Source: Bacteroidota bacterium (GTDB lineage Bacteria > Bacteroidota > Bacteroidia > Bacteroidales > Cfx3-03). Taken from it: a stretch of DNA of 7,318 bases. Shown one piece after another: positions 1-5,891 of this stretch; within the stretch, counting starts at the first letter, position 1, and each line of letters begins with the position of its first letter. The DNA is taken from assembly GCA_030706265.1 (NCBI GenBank), contig JAUZOX010000126.1, forward strand, positions 1 through 7,318, given 5' to 3'. Position numbers and translations under genes: made by a program. The notes beneath the pieces are model-generated. The model was not told where the DNA came from. It searched no databases and saw only the letters and a program-made list of their open reading frames with translations.

Positions 1-30
1 CTGAGAAGCGGTGATAAGGTGTGTTTTCAT
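1..30 (-). CDS. Possible 5' end of a leftward gene (10 codons visible)
   Basis: On the minus strand an ATG at 30-28 opens a frame reading MKTHLITASQ that runs off the left edge. The N-terminus loosely recalls HutD/Ves-type proteins, but ten residues cannot establish a family. A competing reading exists on the plus strand: frame 1 is open from the edge to a TGA at 52-54 and gives LRSGDKVCFHDHTIVIK, which would be the end of a rightward gene. The two readings exclude each other in practice. Nothing inside the window decides between them: there is no convincing promoter for the leftward gene and no clear terminator for the rightward one. Confidence 0.25.
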   Translation of the reverse strand, partial: MKTHLITASQ

Positions 31-142
31 GATCACACTATCGTTATTAAATGATTTAGTCTGATCAGCTATGATATAAAAATGGTATTCCGTAAAATAA
101 GCCTGATTAAAAATATTGAAAATACATTTCTAAAAACCAACG

Positions 143-235
143 GGGTAAGTCTGAAACAAGCTGACTTTGTGATTTCATAATGATTTCAGCCAGCACCGGG
201 TCAAAGGGTAAGTCTGAAACAAGCTGACTTTGTGA
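143..235. repeat. Pair of exact 30-bp direct repeats
   Basis: The same 30 bases, beginning GGGTAAGTCTGAAACAAGC, occur at 143-172 and 206-235, separated by 33 bases of unrelated sequence. Each copy contains a short dyad, AAGTC and GACTT around an 11-base centre. No third copy is present on either side. The repeat and spacer lengths resemble a CRISPR unit, but one spacer and no cas genes are not enough to call one. It could equally be a dispersed intergenic repeat or a duplicated protein-binding site. The identity is seen directly; any function is unknown. Confidence 0.85.
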
Positions 236-480
236 AGACATTCTGTCAAGTTAAATTCAAGTTGTTCAAACTTATGGGGCCTTTTCGGGTTTAAACATTC
301 ACATGCTGCAAATAAGGTGGATATGCAGTACGGCTTTTCTGAGAATAACTCAGTATTTTTGTTAGCCTGGAAGAAATAAAAATGTGCAGTAGCTCAAATA
401 ATTATCACGGCATTATAATTGAATGCAAAGCGATGGATATACATTAAAGAAATAACTAAAATACAATGTGAACCTGGTAT
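236..480. other. Non-coding stretch upstream of the dehydrogenase
   Basis: No gene is supported here. The only structure seen is a small hairpin, CTGAG (339-343) and CTCAG (349-353) around AATAA. It runs directly into TATTTTTG (354-361), which matches the Bacteroidota -7 consensus TAnnTTTG. This could be a weak terminator with a T-rich tail or a promoter with an adjacent dyad. No TTTG -33 partner at suitable spacing is visible, so a promoter call is tentative. If real, it would give the dehydrogenase a leader of roughly 280 bases containing the repeat units at 484-620. Confidence 0.35.
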
Positions 481-483
481 TTA

Positions 484-534
484 TGGAAATACAAACACCG
501 ATGAACCGAGCATACTTACGAGCTCTATACGACC
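484..534 (-). repeat. Composite repeat, left copy: GAGCTC-type unit, truncated
   Basis: Read on the minus strand this starts GGTCGTATAGAGCTCG at 534. Over 44 bases (534 down to 491) it matches the unit at 5892-5935 with a single C/T difference. It ends where the other copy continues into its hairpin, so this unit lacks its 3' part. Its far end (484-505) is also repeated as 22 identical bases at 573-594 in the neighbouring unit. An A+T-rich linker of about 20 bases (535-554) separates the two units. Confidence 0.9.
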
Positions 535-554
535 TATTTAATTAAATTATTTAA

Positions 555-620
555 CTATGAAACGAGCATGTTTGGAAATACAAACACCGATGAAAATCTT
601 GCATGCGAGTTCCATCTGAC
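555..620 (-). repeat. Composite repeat, left copy: GGAACTC-type unit with hairpin
   Basis: Read on the minus strand from 620, this unit carries ATGGAACTCGCATG (615-602), identical to 5845-5858 in the right-hand element. It then has CATCGGTGTTTG, a 6-bp hairpin (TGTTTG 569-574 and CAAACA 581-586 on the plus strand, loop GAAATA), and ends in ATGCTCGTTTCAT. It abuts the dehydrogenase gene and covers an upstream in-frame ATG at 603. That is a reason not to use 603 as the start. Confidence 0.85.
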
Positions 621-644
621 CAATTTATTACAAATTATTTACAG

Positions 645-1811
645 ATGAAAAATTTTGAATTTTATAACCCGGTTAAAGTGATCTTTGGTAAAGATCAGCT
701 TTCCAAACTCTCAAAACTAATCCCGAAAGGAAATAGCGTATTGATGCTCTATGGTGGTGGCAGCATTAAGAAGAACGGGGTGTACAACAAGGTGAAAGAG
801 AGCCTGAAAGATTACACGGTATTCGAATTTGGCGGGATCGAACCCAATCCCCATTACGAGACTGCAATGAAAGCAGTTGAGCTGATTCAAAAGGAAAAAA
901 TTGATTTTCTGTTGGCCGTCGGCGGCGGCTCAGTGATAGATGCCACTAAATTCATTGCAGCAGCAGCCCTCTATACCGCAGGTGATCCGTGGGATATCTT
1001 GTCCAAAGATAAAATGGTTGAAGCTGCATTACCGCTGGGTTCCATCTTAACGTTACCGGCAACCGGTTCGGAAATGAATGCCAACGCTGTTGTCACACGC
1101 GTTTCATCCAATGAAAAGTTTGCGTTCAACAGTCCGCTGGTTTATCCAAAGTTTTCATTTTTGTTGCCCGATGCCGCAGGGTTTTTGCCTCAGCATCAGG
1201 TTGCAAATGGCATTGTGGATGCATTCGTTCACGTTGTAGAACAATATCTCACTTTCCCTGTAAATGCGCCGTTGCAGGATCGTATGGCTGAATCCATTTT
1301 ACAGACACTTGTTGAAGTAGGGCCCACAGTATACCACAATCCTGCAGATTATGAAGCAATGTCGAATCTGATGTGGTGTGCTACGATGGCTTTGAATGGA
1401 TTGATTTCATGCGGAGTTCCGGGTGATTGGTCTGTACATACGATTGGCCATGAGCTCACTGCAATTCACAATATCGACCACGCCAGGACGCTCGCAGTTG
1501 TACTTCCCGGTCTCTGGTCGGTACTTAAAAACGAAAAGCGGGAAAAACTCCTTCAATATGGTGCACGTGTCCTGAATATCACGGCCGGAACAGAAGATGA
1601 ACGCATTGAAAACACTATTCTCAAGACCGTTGAATTTTTTGAATCACTTGGAATTAAAACACGTTTGGCAGACTATAATGTAACCGGAAACACCATCGAT
1701 AAAATCGTGAAACGGTTTGAAGACAGGGGCTGGAAGGCTATGGGCGATCGGAATTTAATCACTCCAAATGTCGTTCGGAAAGTACTTGAACATCAGCTTG
1801 CCAGCAGATAG
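645..1811 (+). CDS. yqhD: Iron-dependent NADPH alcohol/aldehyde dehydrogenase, YqhD type
   Basis: This is a group III (iron-containing) alcohol dehydrogenase of the YqhD/BdhA branch. Family members reduce a broad range of short-chain and lipid-peroxidation aldehydes in the cytosol with NADPH. The 388-residue product is close to the usual length of about 387. Visible motifs are GGGS at 37-40, typical of NADPH-using members; GGGSVID at 93-99 for dinucleotide binding; and LPATGSEMNANAV at 137-149. The predicted metal ligands D192, H196, H265 and H279 keep family spacing, and H269 is the additional conserved histidine. An in-frame ATG at 603 would add 14 residues encoded by the intergenic repeat, so 645 is preferred because MKNFEFYNPVKVIFG is a normal family N-terminus. 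No Shine-Dalgarno is seen. Two terminator-like hairpins follow and no neighbour shares its pathway, so it is probably monocistronic. The physiological substrate cannot be read from sequence. Confidence 0.93.
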   Translation: MKNFEFYNPVKVIFGKDQLSKLSKLIPKGNSVLMLYGGGSIKKNGVYNKVKESLKDYTVFEFGGIEPNPHYETAMKAVELIQKEKIDFLLAVGGGSVIDATKFIAAAALYTAGDPWDILSKDKMVEAALPLGSILTLPATGSEMNANAVVTRVSSNEKFAFNSPLVYPKFSFLLPDAAGFLPQHQVANGIVDAFVHVVEQYLTFPVNAPLQDRMAESILQTLVEVGPTVYHNPADYEAMSNLMWCATMALNGLISCGVPGDWSVHTIGHELTAIHNIDHARTLAVVLPGLWSVLKNEKREKLLQYGARVLNITAGTEDERIENTILKTVEFFESLGIKTRLADYNVTGNTIDKIVKRFEDRGWKAMGDRNLITPNVVRKVLEHQLASR

Positions 1812-1872
1812 CGCAAAGGAAGGTCTTGTTGTATATACCGGACAATCTGCGCGGCTGACTTAAAATAGCGCA

Positions 1873-1892
1873 ATCCATATCCTTAAATGGAT
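1873..1892 (+). other. Small hairpin after the dehydrogenase gene
   Basis: ATCCAT (1873-1878) and ATGGAT (1887-1892) form a 6-bp stem with an 8-base loop just before the larger terminator-like hairpin. There is no T tract of its own. It may be part of the 3' end structure of the dehydrogenase mRNA. Confidence 0.35.
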
Positions 1893-1896
1893 AATA

Positions 1897-1976
1897 TTGG
1901 ACATTCCCTTCATCCTGCTTCAAATTTTGTGAAGCAAAATCGGTGAAGGAAGTGTCCAATTTGCTTTTTTATTTTA
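1897..1976 (+). terminator. Long imperfect hairpin with T-rich tail
   Basis: TTGGAC at 1897-1902 pairs with GTCCAA at 1954-1959. The arms continue through CCTTCA and TGAAGG with a few mismatches. TGCTTCA (1916-1922) pairs with TGAAGCA (1930-1936) near the tip. The strand then runs into TTTGCTTTTTTATTTT. This fits a factor-independent terminator of the dehydrogenase transcript, although a 63-base hairpin is longer than usual. Confidence 0.7.
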
Positions 1977-2008
1977 GTGTAGAGAACTGAAATAACAGGA
2001 GCGTGTTT

Positions 2009-2063
2009 AAGCCCGATCTCTCCATTTTGCTCAAATGATTTGAGCCTTGAGGGCTTCTTTTTG
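2009..2063 (+). terminator. Second terminator-like hairpin
   Basis: AAGCCC (2009-2014) pairs with GGGCTT (2051-2056). Inside it GCTCAAA (2029-2035) pairs with TTTGAGC (2039-2045) around TGA. CTTTTTG follows. The structure lies about 50 bases after the first hairpin and could act as a backup terminator in the same direction. The inner stem is perfect; the outer one encloses unpaired bases on the left. Confidence 0.5.
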
Positions 2064-2304
2064 CAATTAACTCACTTTATTTCGAAAGGCCTTGAGGAGC
2101 TTTAAATAGGACCAGCCAGGCTTGAAAAATGAAAAAATTACATCGTGTAATAAGGCGTGAAACAGGGAACTTCGAGTAGAAATATTGTGTCTTTTACACT
2201 TATTAAGATTCTTGTTATCAGCGTGTAGTATTGATTTTTTCATCACTTTGCCCTAAAATCAGAATGAAATTTCCAAATCCCAATAAATCTAATTTCGAAA
2301 TTAC
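2064..2304. other. Non-coding stretch before the SRAP gene
   Basis: No reading frame or RNA gene is supported. The only repeats noticed are a 9-base direct repeat GCCTTGAGG (2044-2052, which lies within the second hairpin, and 2089-2097) and the palindrome AAGGCCTT near 2087. Both are short enough to be chance. Confidence 0.4.
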
Positions 2305-2312
2305 TAAATTTG
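2305..2312 (+). promoter_or_regulatory. Candidate -7 promoter element of the SRAP gene
   Basis: TAAATTTG matches the Bacteroidota -7 consensus TAnnTTTG exactly and lies 63 bases before the SRAP start codon. A convincing TTTG element about 19 bases upstream is absent, so the call rests on the -7 match and the position. Confidence 0.45.
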
Positions 2313-2375
2313 CAGCGGAAAGATTTTCACCGTACTAAAATAAGCGGTAACGTGAAATCATAACCTACATATCAA

Positions 2376-2990
2376 ATGTGTTTTTATAGCAGACAAACCA
2401 AGAAAGCGGTTGAGTTGGTCAATCGTTTTAAGGCCAGGATTGTTAACGAACTGCAGTTTGAACTGGCTTATGAATACAATGGCTTTTCTTTTCCGAAAAC
2501 GCCGGTCATTACAAACAAAGACAAAAGTGTCATTGATTTTTTACAGTGGGGACTCATCCCTATCTGGGCTAAAGACGAAAGCATCAGGCAGAACACGCTC
2601 AATGCCAAAATAGAGACTTTGGCAGAAAAGCAGGCCTTTAAAGACAATCTGAAAAACAGGTGCCTGATCATAGCCAATGGGTTTTATGAATGGAAGTGGC
2701 TCGATAAGAAAGGCAAGGAAAAACAAAAATATATCATCACGCTCCCCGGAGAAGAGTTATACTGTTATGCAGGGCTCTGGTCCAGATGGGTGAATACGGA
2801 AACAGGCGAAATTGTGAAAAGCTATACGATTGTCACAACGGAAGCCAATCCTCTGATGAGCGAGATCAACAATTCCAAGAAAAGGATGCCGGTTATTCTG
2901 ACACGTGATCAAGAAAGCGAATGGTTAAGCGGACGACATGTAAAGGATTTCGTACGTCCGGAATTGAATCTGATAGCTACCCCAATCTGA
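2376..2990 (+). CDS. SRAP-domain abasic-site protein (YedK/HMCES family), variant active site
   Basis: SRAP proteins covalently trap abasic sites in single-stranded DNA through a thiazolidine link from Cys2 and so shield them at replication forks. The 204-residue product starts Met-Cys, which fixes the start, since the cysteine must become the N-terminal residue. Conserved parts are WGLIPIWA (58-65), NAKIET (76-81, where N76 matches the catalytic Asn), NGFYEW (101-106, with E105 the catalytic Glu), YAGLW (131-135) and KKRMPVIL (168-175). Where the family normally has a histidine just before this last motif (IHNxKKRMP), this protein reads INNSKKRMP, so N165 replaces the catalytic His. The chain ends at LIATPI with two stop codons in a row and lacks the usual tail containing a V-x-N segment. 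It has its own candidate promoter and no cotranscribed neighbour. The family call is secure, but retained activity is uncertain. Confidence 0.9.
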   Translation: MCFYSRQTKKAVELVNRFKARIVNELQFELAYEYNGFSFPKTPVITNKDKSVIDFLQWGLIPIWAKDESIRQNTLNAKIETLAEKQAFKDNLKNRCLIIANGFYEWKWLDKKGKEKQKYIITLPGEELYCYAGLWSRWVNTETGEIVKSYTIVTTEANPLMSEINNSKKRMPVILTRDQESEWLSGRHVKDFVRPELNLIATPI

Positions 2991-3089
2991 TAATTTTTGC
3001 ACCGCCCGATGCAATCGTGAAAGGGAAAAAAGCAAGTTTAAAGAATATCTGAAATTGAAGGTAAAAGGGTGGTGAAATTTAGGTTTAAA
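2991..3089. other. Non-coding stretch after the SRAP gene
   Basis: No terminator-like hairpin is seen directly after the SRAP stop. In a different frame (+2) translation stays open from within the SRAP end to a TGA near 3050 and reads APPDAIVKGKKASLKNI. There is no start codon or family match, so this is noted only as a possible relic of a longer C-terminus. Confidence 0.25.
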
Positions 3090-3150
3090 GGATACTTTAT
3101 GGATACTTTATGGATACTTTATGGATACTTGAAGGATACTTTATGGATAC
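3090..3150. repeat. Tandem array of an 11-bp unit (GGATACTTTAT)
   Basis: Units at 3090, 3101, 3112, 3123 and 3134 are each 11 bases. Four are identical to GGATACTTTAT and the fourth reads GGATACTTGAA. A sixth partial unit, GGATAC, begins at 3145. The array is not in a gene and 11 is not a multiple of three, so it is not coding. A period near the DNA helical repeat would place every copy on about the same face of the helix. It could be a protein-binding array, a bent segment or a variable-number repeat; the sequence alone does not decide. Confidence 0.9.
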
Positions 3151-3165
3151 CCTTAGAGTATCCAT
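3143..3165. other. Hairpin closing the 11-bp array
   Basis: ATGGATAC (3143-3150) and GTATCCAT (3158-3165) form a perfect 8-bp stem with a 7-base loop. The left arm is the last array unit and the right arm is its inverted copy, so the inverted copy can in principle pair with the other array units as well. No T tract follows. Confidence 0.6.
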
Positions 3166-3323
3166 TTAGAATCTTTCAACTATGGATCAATTTTTTTTCA
3201 ATTATCCTGGTTACCTGCAGCGTATGGGAAGGGTAGGTACATGTTTCCAAATGGGTGTAATTTTCCTATGATTCTTTTAAAAAAGATCCCTTCGCCCAAT
3301 CATTTTACAAACTTACATAATAA

Positions 3324-3451
3324 TCTGATTCATTCGCACACCGAATAAAAATCAAGGTCACCGCCAAAGACATTGTTGAAGCCGAACGCGAGGTTCGGGG
3401 TGTCTCTTTATGCGTAATAATTTGTATAAAACAGGTCGCACGGAAATCGCA
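3324..3451. other. G+C-rich structured block, possible gene remnant or RNA
   Basis: The segment around 3355-3405 is clearly richer in G+C than its flanks. It folds as AGACA (3368-3372) with TGTCT (3401-3405), enclosing CCGAAC (3382-3387) and GTTCGG (3393-3398) around GCGAG. Frames on both strands look protein-like: plus reads IKVTAKDIVEAEREVRGVSL from 3351, without a start codon; minus reads TPNLAFGFNNVFGGDLDFYS between two stops. Neither is a complete gene. It could be a decayed gene piece, part of a dispersed element or a structured RNA; I cannot name it. Confidence 0.35.
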
Positions 3452-3688
3452 TGGATGATTTTCATGTTTATTGTGTTTTAAAACATGCTGGTTTGTGTTT
3501 TATTATATGCCTGATAACTATGAATATATGTATCCTGGTTTAATCAAATAGCAGGCAGTCAATAAATTAATTTATCATTTTTTTATTAAATTTAAACAGT
3601 CTTTTAATAGTAAATTTATTATTCATACTTTTATTTGTCTTGGAGGAATTGGGTTTGGGATAGGAAAAACCTTAAAAAATCTGAACTG

Positions 3689-4300
3689 ATGACCAGAAAA
3701 CTGGTTTTGTTTATAGTGCTTTTTAATATATCAATAAAAGCGATGTCTCAGATTGCATTTATGGCAGGGCCAAATTATTGCTTTGTCAGAAGCCATGATT
3801 TGTTGCAAAATCAGAATCCCGTTTTTGCTTATCACACAGGCTTTTCACTCAAACTTTACCCTTTTAAAAAGGCTCCTGCCTATGCTATCCAAACTGAAAT
3901 AATGATAGATCAGAAGGGATATCAACAAAAGTTAGATATAAATTATCTCTTTCATTTTAACTATAATACGTGGAATGTACTTTTTAACTATGACCGGACA
4001 AAAAATCTTTCTGTCAATGCCGGATTAGCATTCAGTTGGTTAAGATATACAAGCATGCAGGACGGTATGTCGACATACAATCACAATGATATTGGTTTGG
4101 TGTTGGGCATCTGTTGTTTGGAATCTCACAGGGTAAACGTCTATGCAAGAGCTGTGTATGGATTAGCCCCGATGCTTGATTATTATAAAATCGACAAGCT
4201 TGGCAACTTCACGGGGCAGATACATGATTTAAAGAATATGTGTTTTTCGGCAGGTATTAAAATAAACTTACGCAATGAAAAATTACATCTGTATAAATAA
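3689..4300 (+). CDS. Outer-membrane beta-barrel protein (PorT/OMP_b-brl type)
   Basis: The 203-residue product begins with a signal peptide of about 21 residues (MTRKLVLFIVLF, ending AMSQ), followed by AFMAGPNYCFVRS. The remainder is short alternating strands rich in Tyr, Phe and Gly, including a YAIQTEIMIDQKGYQQ segment (65-80) that resembles the E-x-x-x-x-QKG strand of Bacteroidota outer-membrane beta-barrel domains. Expected location is the outer membrane; role and ligand are unknown. A TTG at 3635 would add 18 residues before the signal peptide, so ATG 3689 is preferred. An 8-mer TTTATTTG at 3630-3637, one base off TAnnTTTG, would place the transcript start after that TTG. The end overlaps the downstream lipoprotein gene by 26 bases, suggesting coupled translation and a shared function at the cell envelope. 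Confidence 0.75.
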   Translation: MTRKLVLFIVLFNISIKAMSQIAFMAGPNYCFVRSHDLLQNQNPVFAYHTGFSLKLYPFKKAPAYAIQTEIMIDQKGYQQKLDINYLFHFNYNTWNVLFNYDRTKNLSVNAGLAFSWLRYTSMQDGMSTYNHNDIGLVLGICCLESHRVNVYARAVYGLAPMLDYYKIDKLGNFTGQIHDLKNMCFSAGIKINLRNEKLHLYK

Positions 4301-4898
4301 CATTATCATAGCCTTGTTTATATTGACATTGCAATCGTGTGAAAGTAAATTTATTCTCGATCCAATAGATCCCCGATTGCCTAAATACACCGAAATCGGA
4401 AACAACGCCGGCGGTGCTTTAGTAAATCAGGACATATGGAAGTCGGTTCTTTCATATAGCTTGGCAGGTACTACTAATCTGCCGGTTATTAGAGTTTACA
4501 GTGCCGGCGACAGTCTTGTTATCAGCTTTGAAGGAGATGTTCATAAAGAAAAGAATATTCAATTAATAACTTTAATTAAATTTCATTTGAAAGGATTAAA
4601 TATTCATACTTTCAGTGCTATAAGAACATTAAAAGATAAAACTGTTCAGCTGGATGGCGTCAGAAACTGGGCCGAATATACAAGACCAATCAGCGTGAAT
4701 GAATATCCTGCATGCACCGGAAATTTTGGTATGGGACAGATTTATTTCAGAAATGTTATAGTAAACGATGCAAATAATGCAGCAACACTTTCCGGAACAT
4801 TTGGATTTACAATTCCGGCATCGGATTGTGGTTCTCTCGAAGTTTCCTATGGACGTTTTGACTACAGGTTCAGTGATACAAATATTCTATTTCAGTAA
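4275..4898 (+). CDS. Lipoprotein, DUF6252-like, paired with the barrel protein
   Basis: The 207-residue product has a lipoprotein signal: a hydrophobic stretch INNIIIALFILTL followed by the lipobox LQSC with C22 as the expected lipidated residue. The mature start LPKYTEIGNNAGGALVNQDIW (35-55) resembles Bacteroidota lipoproteins of the DUF6252 kind, in which a T-x-x-G-x-N-x-x-G-x-x-V-N-x-x-x-W segment follows the lipobox. It ends with a G-R-F-D-Y-R-F strand (193-199). Two cysteines at 147 and 184 could form a disulfide. Its ATG lies inside the last 26 bases of the barrel gene, so the two are almost certainly cotranscribed. A strong inverted repeat follows the stop. Function is unknown; anchoring in the outer membrane next to the barrel is inferred from the pairing. 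Confidence 0.75.
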   Translation: MKNYICINNIIIALFILTLQSCESKFILDPIDPRLPKYTEIGNNAGGALVNQDIWKSVLSYSLAGTTNLPVIRVYSAGDSLVISFEGDVHKEKNIQLITLIKFHLKGLNIHTFSAIRTLKDKTVQLDGVRNWAEYTRPISVNEYPACTGNFGMGQIYFRNVIVNDANNAATLSGTFGFTIPASDCGSLEVSYGRFDYRFSDTNILFQ

Positions 4899-4912
4899 TA
4901 TCCAATTTTAGC

Positions 4913-4987
4913 AACTGTTTAAAATTCATGTCCTGATGGGCAAAGTAAAATCAAATATGAAAATTTAAACAGTTTCTTGGTTTTTCC
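4913..4987 (+). terminator. Long inverted repeat ending the barrel-lipoprotein operon
   Basis: AACTGTTTAAA (4913-4923) and TTTAAACAGTT (4964-4974) are perfect 11-base inverted repeats. The stem continues through TTCAT and ATGAA after a small internal bulge. The loop is about 27 bases. The strand then reads TCTTGGTTTTTCC. The stem is A+T rich, so this is a weaker terminator candidate than a G+C-rich one, but the position just after the lipoprotein stop supports it. Confidence 0.6.
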
Positions 4988-5083
4988 TTTATCGTTTTAA
5001 AATATTGATGCTTAATGCCGCCCCCCGCAACTTTTTCGATAGATCCTTTCTATCTGGTGTAAATATCTATTTGCTAAAGCCCG

Positions 5084-5091
5084 TATCTTTG
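5084..5091 (+). promoter_or_regulatory. Candidate -7 promoter element of the 2H phosphoesterase gene
   Basis: TATCTTTG fits TAnnTTTG exactly. A start of transcription a few bases downstream, near 5096-5098, would lie after the GTG at 5094 but before the ATG at 5118. The element therefore supports the ATG as the real start. No -33 TTTG at the usual spacing is evident; a TTTG at 5070-5073 is too close. Confidence 0.5.
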
Positions 5092-5117
5092 TTGTGAAAT
5101 CAACGTTTGCGGAAAAC

Positions 5118-5801
5118 ATGAATTTGGCAGAACACTATCATAACCTGTATCAGGATTCAATTCGAAAAATCATCTCCGATGAATACCAAATCGACAAGCT
5201 TATACATTTTCCGGGGGATCATCGGCTTGGAATTACACTCATCATTCGTCCTGGCAATCAGGTAAAAAACAAGATACAGGGTTTTCTTGATGAATTAAAA
5301 GCAATTGATCCTTGCCAGTATTATTATCCAGATTCAGATATTCATGTGACGCTGATGTCGATCATATCATGTTACGAAGGGTTCGATTTATCCGGGATTT
5401 CAATAGCCGATTATGTGGAGGTGATTAATGAAATCTTAACGGATCAGAAAGGATTTGAAATAGAATTTAAAGGAATTACTGCCTCACCGTCTTGTATCAT
5501 GATTCAGGGCTTTTTTAAGGATGACACATTAAATGGTTTACGGGACAGACTGAGGATGAAATTCAGGAGTTTGGCGTTACAACAAACCATCGATGCCCGA
5601 TACGCTATTCAGACAGCCCATTCAACAGTGGTTAGATTTTGTAAACCGATTTCCGGTAAGAGTGATTTTATCGATGTATTGGAAAAATACCGTGATTATC
5701 CTTTCGGTACTTTTAAGGTAAATTCGGTCTTTTTAGTCTGTAACGATTGGTACCAGAGGGAACGAGCTACAAAAGAACTTTATACTTTTAATCTTGCCTA
5801 A
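5118..5801 (+). CDS. 2H phosphoesterase (2'-5' RNA ligase / cyclic phosphodiesterase family)
   Basis: Two H-x-T motifs about 90 residues apart define the 2H superfamily: H76-V-T78 in SDIHVTLMS and H168-S-T170 in TAHSTVVRF. Family members open or form 2',3'-cyclic or 2'-5' phosphodiester bonds in RNA or nucleotides, in the cytosol and without metal. The product is 227 residues from ATG 5118. A GTG at 5094 would add eight residues but overlaps the expected transcription start, so it is less likely. Other visible blocks are RLGITLIIRPG (36-46), QYYYPDSDIHVT (67-78) and ITASPSCIMIQGF (120-132). No RNA-repair partner such as a ligase or kinase lies nearby. The gene converges on the ABC operon, with a repeat element filling the gap. 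The substrate is not predictable; some relatives carry the label mutarotase, which the motifs here do not support. Confidence 0.85.
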   Translation: MNLAEHYHNLYQDSIRKIISDEYQIDKLIHFPGDHRLGITLIIRPGNQVKNKIQGFLDELKAIDPCQYYYPDSDIHVTLMSIISCYEGFDLSGISIADYVEVINEILTDQKGFEIEFKGITASPSCIMIQGFFKDDTLNGLRDRLRMKFRSLALQQTIDARYAIQTAHSTVVRFCKPISGKSDFIDVLEKYRDYPFGTFKVNSVFLVCNDWYQRERATKELYTFNLA

Positions 5802-5838
5802 GCACATTCTATTCATCCGAAAATAATTTGATTAAATA

Positions 5839-5874
5839 GGTCGTATGGAACTCGCATGTGAGATTTTTATACGG
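5839..5874 (+). repeat. Composite repeat, right copy: GGAACTC-type unit, truncated
   Basis: This starts GGTCGTATGGAACTCG and shares ATGGAACTCGCATG (5845-5858) with the left element at 615-602. It ends after TTTTTATACGG without the hairpin seen in the matching left unit. A 17-base A+T-rich linker (5875-5891) leads to the second unit, the same order of unit types as in the left element. Confidence 0.8.
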
Positions 5875-5891
5875 TTATTATTTTATTAATT

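Noticed and set aside
1..54. C-terminal end of a rightward gene reading to TGA at 52-54
   Set aside because: Plausible, but it conflicts with an equally short leftward start on the same bases; with only 17 codons visible it was kept as the alternative reading rather than a separate feature.
143..235. A CRISPR array
   Set aside because: Only two repeats and one spacer are present, and no cas gene is nearby; reported as a direct repeat instead.
1759..1959. A 66-codon open frame on the minus strand after the dehydrogenase
   Set aside because: It is antisense to the end of the dehydrogenase gene and to the terminator hairpin, and its product looks random.
3382..3398. GGTTCG next to a stem, as in the T arm of a tRNA or tmRNA
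   Set aside because: No acceptor, anticodon or D arm can be fitted around it, so no tRNA is called.
3588..4973. A 13-base direct repeat, AAATTTAAACAGT, at 3588-3600 and 4961-4973, bracketing the barrel-lipoprotein pair
   Set aside because: The sequence is A+T rich and the right copy is already explained as an arm of the terminator-like stem, so a boundary or target-site duplication is not supported.
4188..5201. A 14-base identity, AAATCGACAAGCTT, at 4188-4201 and 5188-5201
   Set aside because: Both lie in coding sequence and encode the common peptide IDKL in the same frame; this is best explained by chance and codon use.
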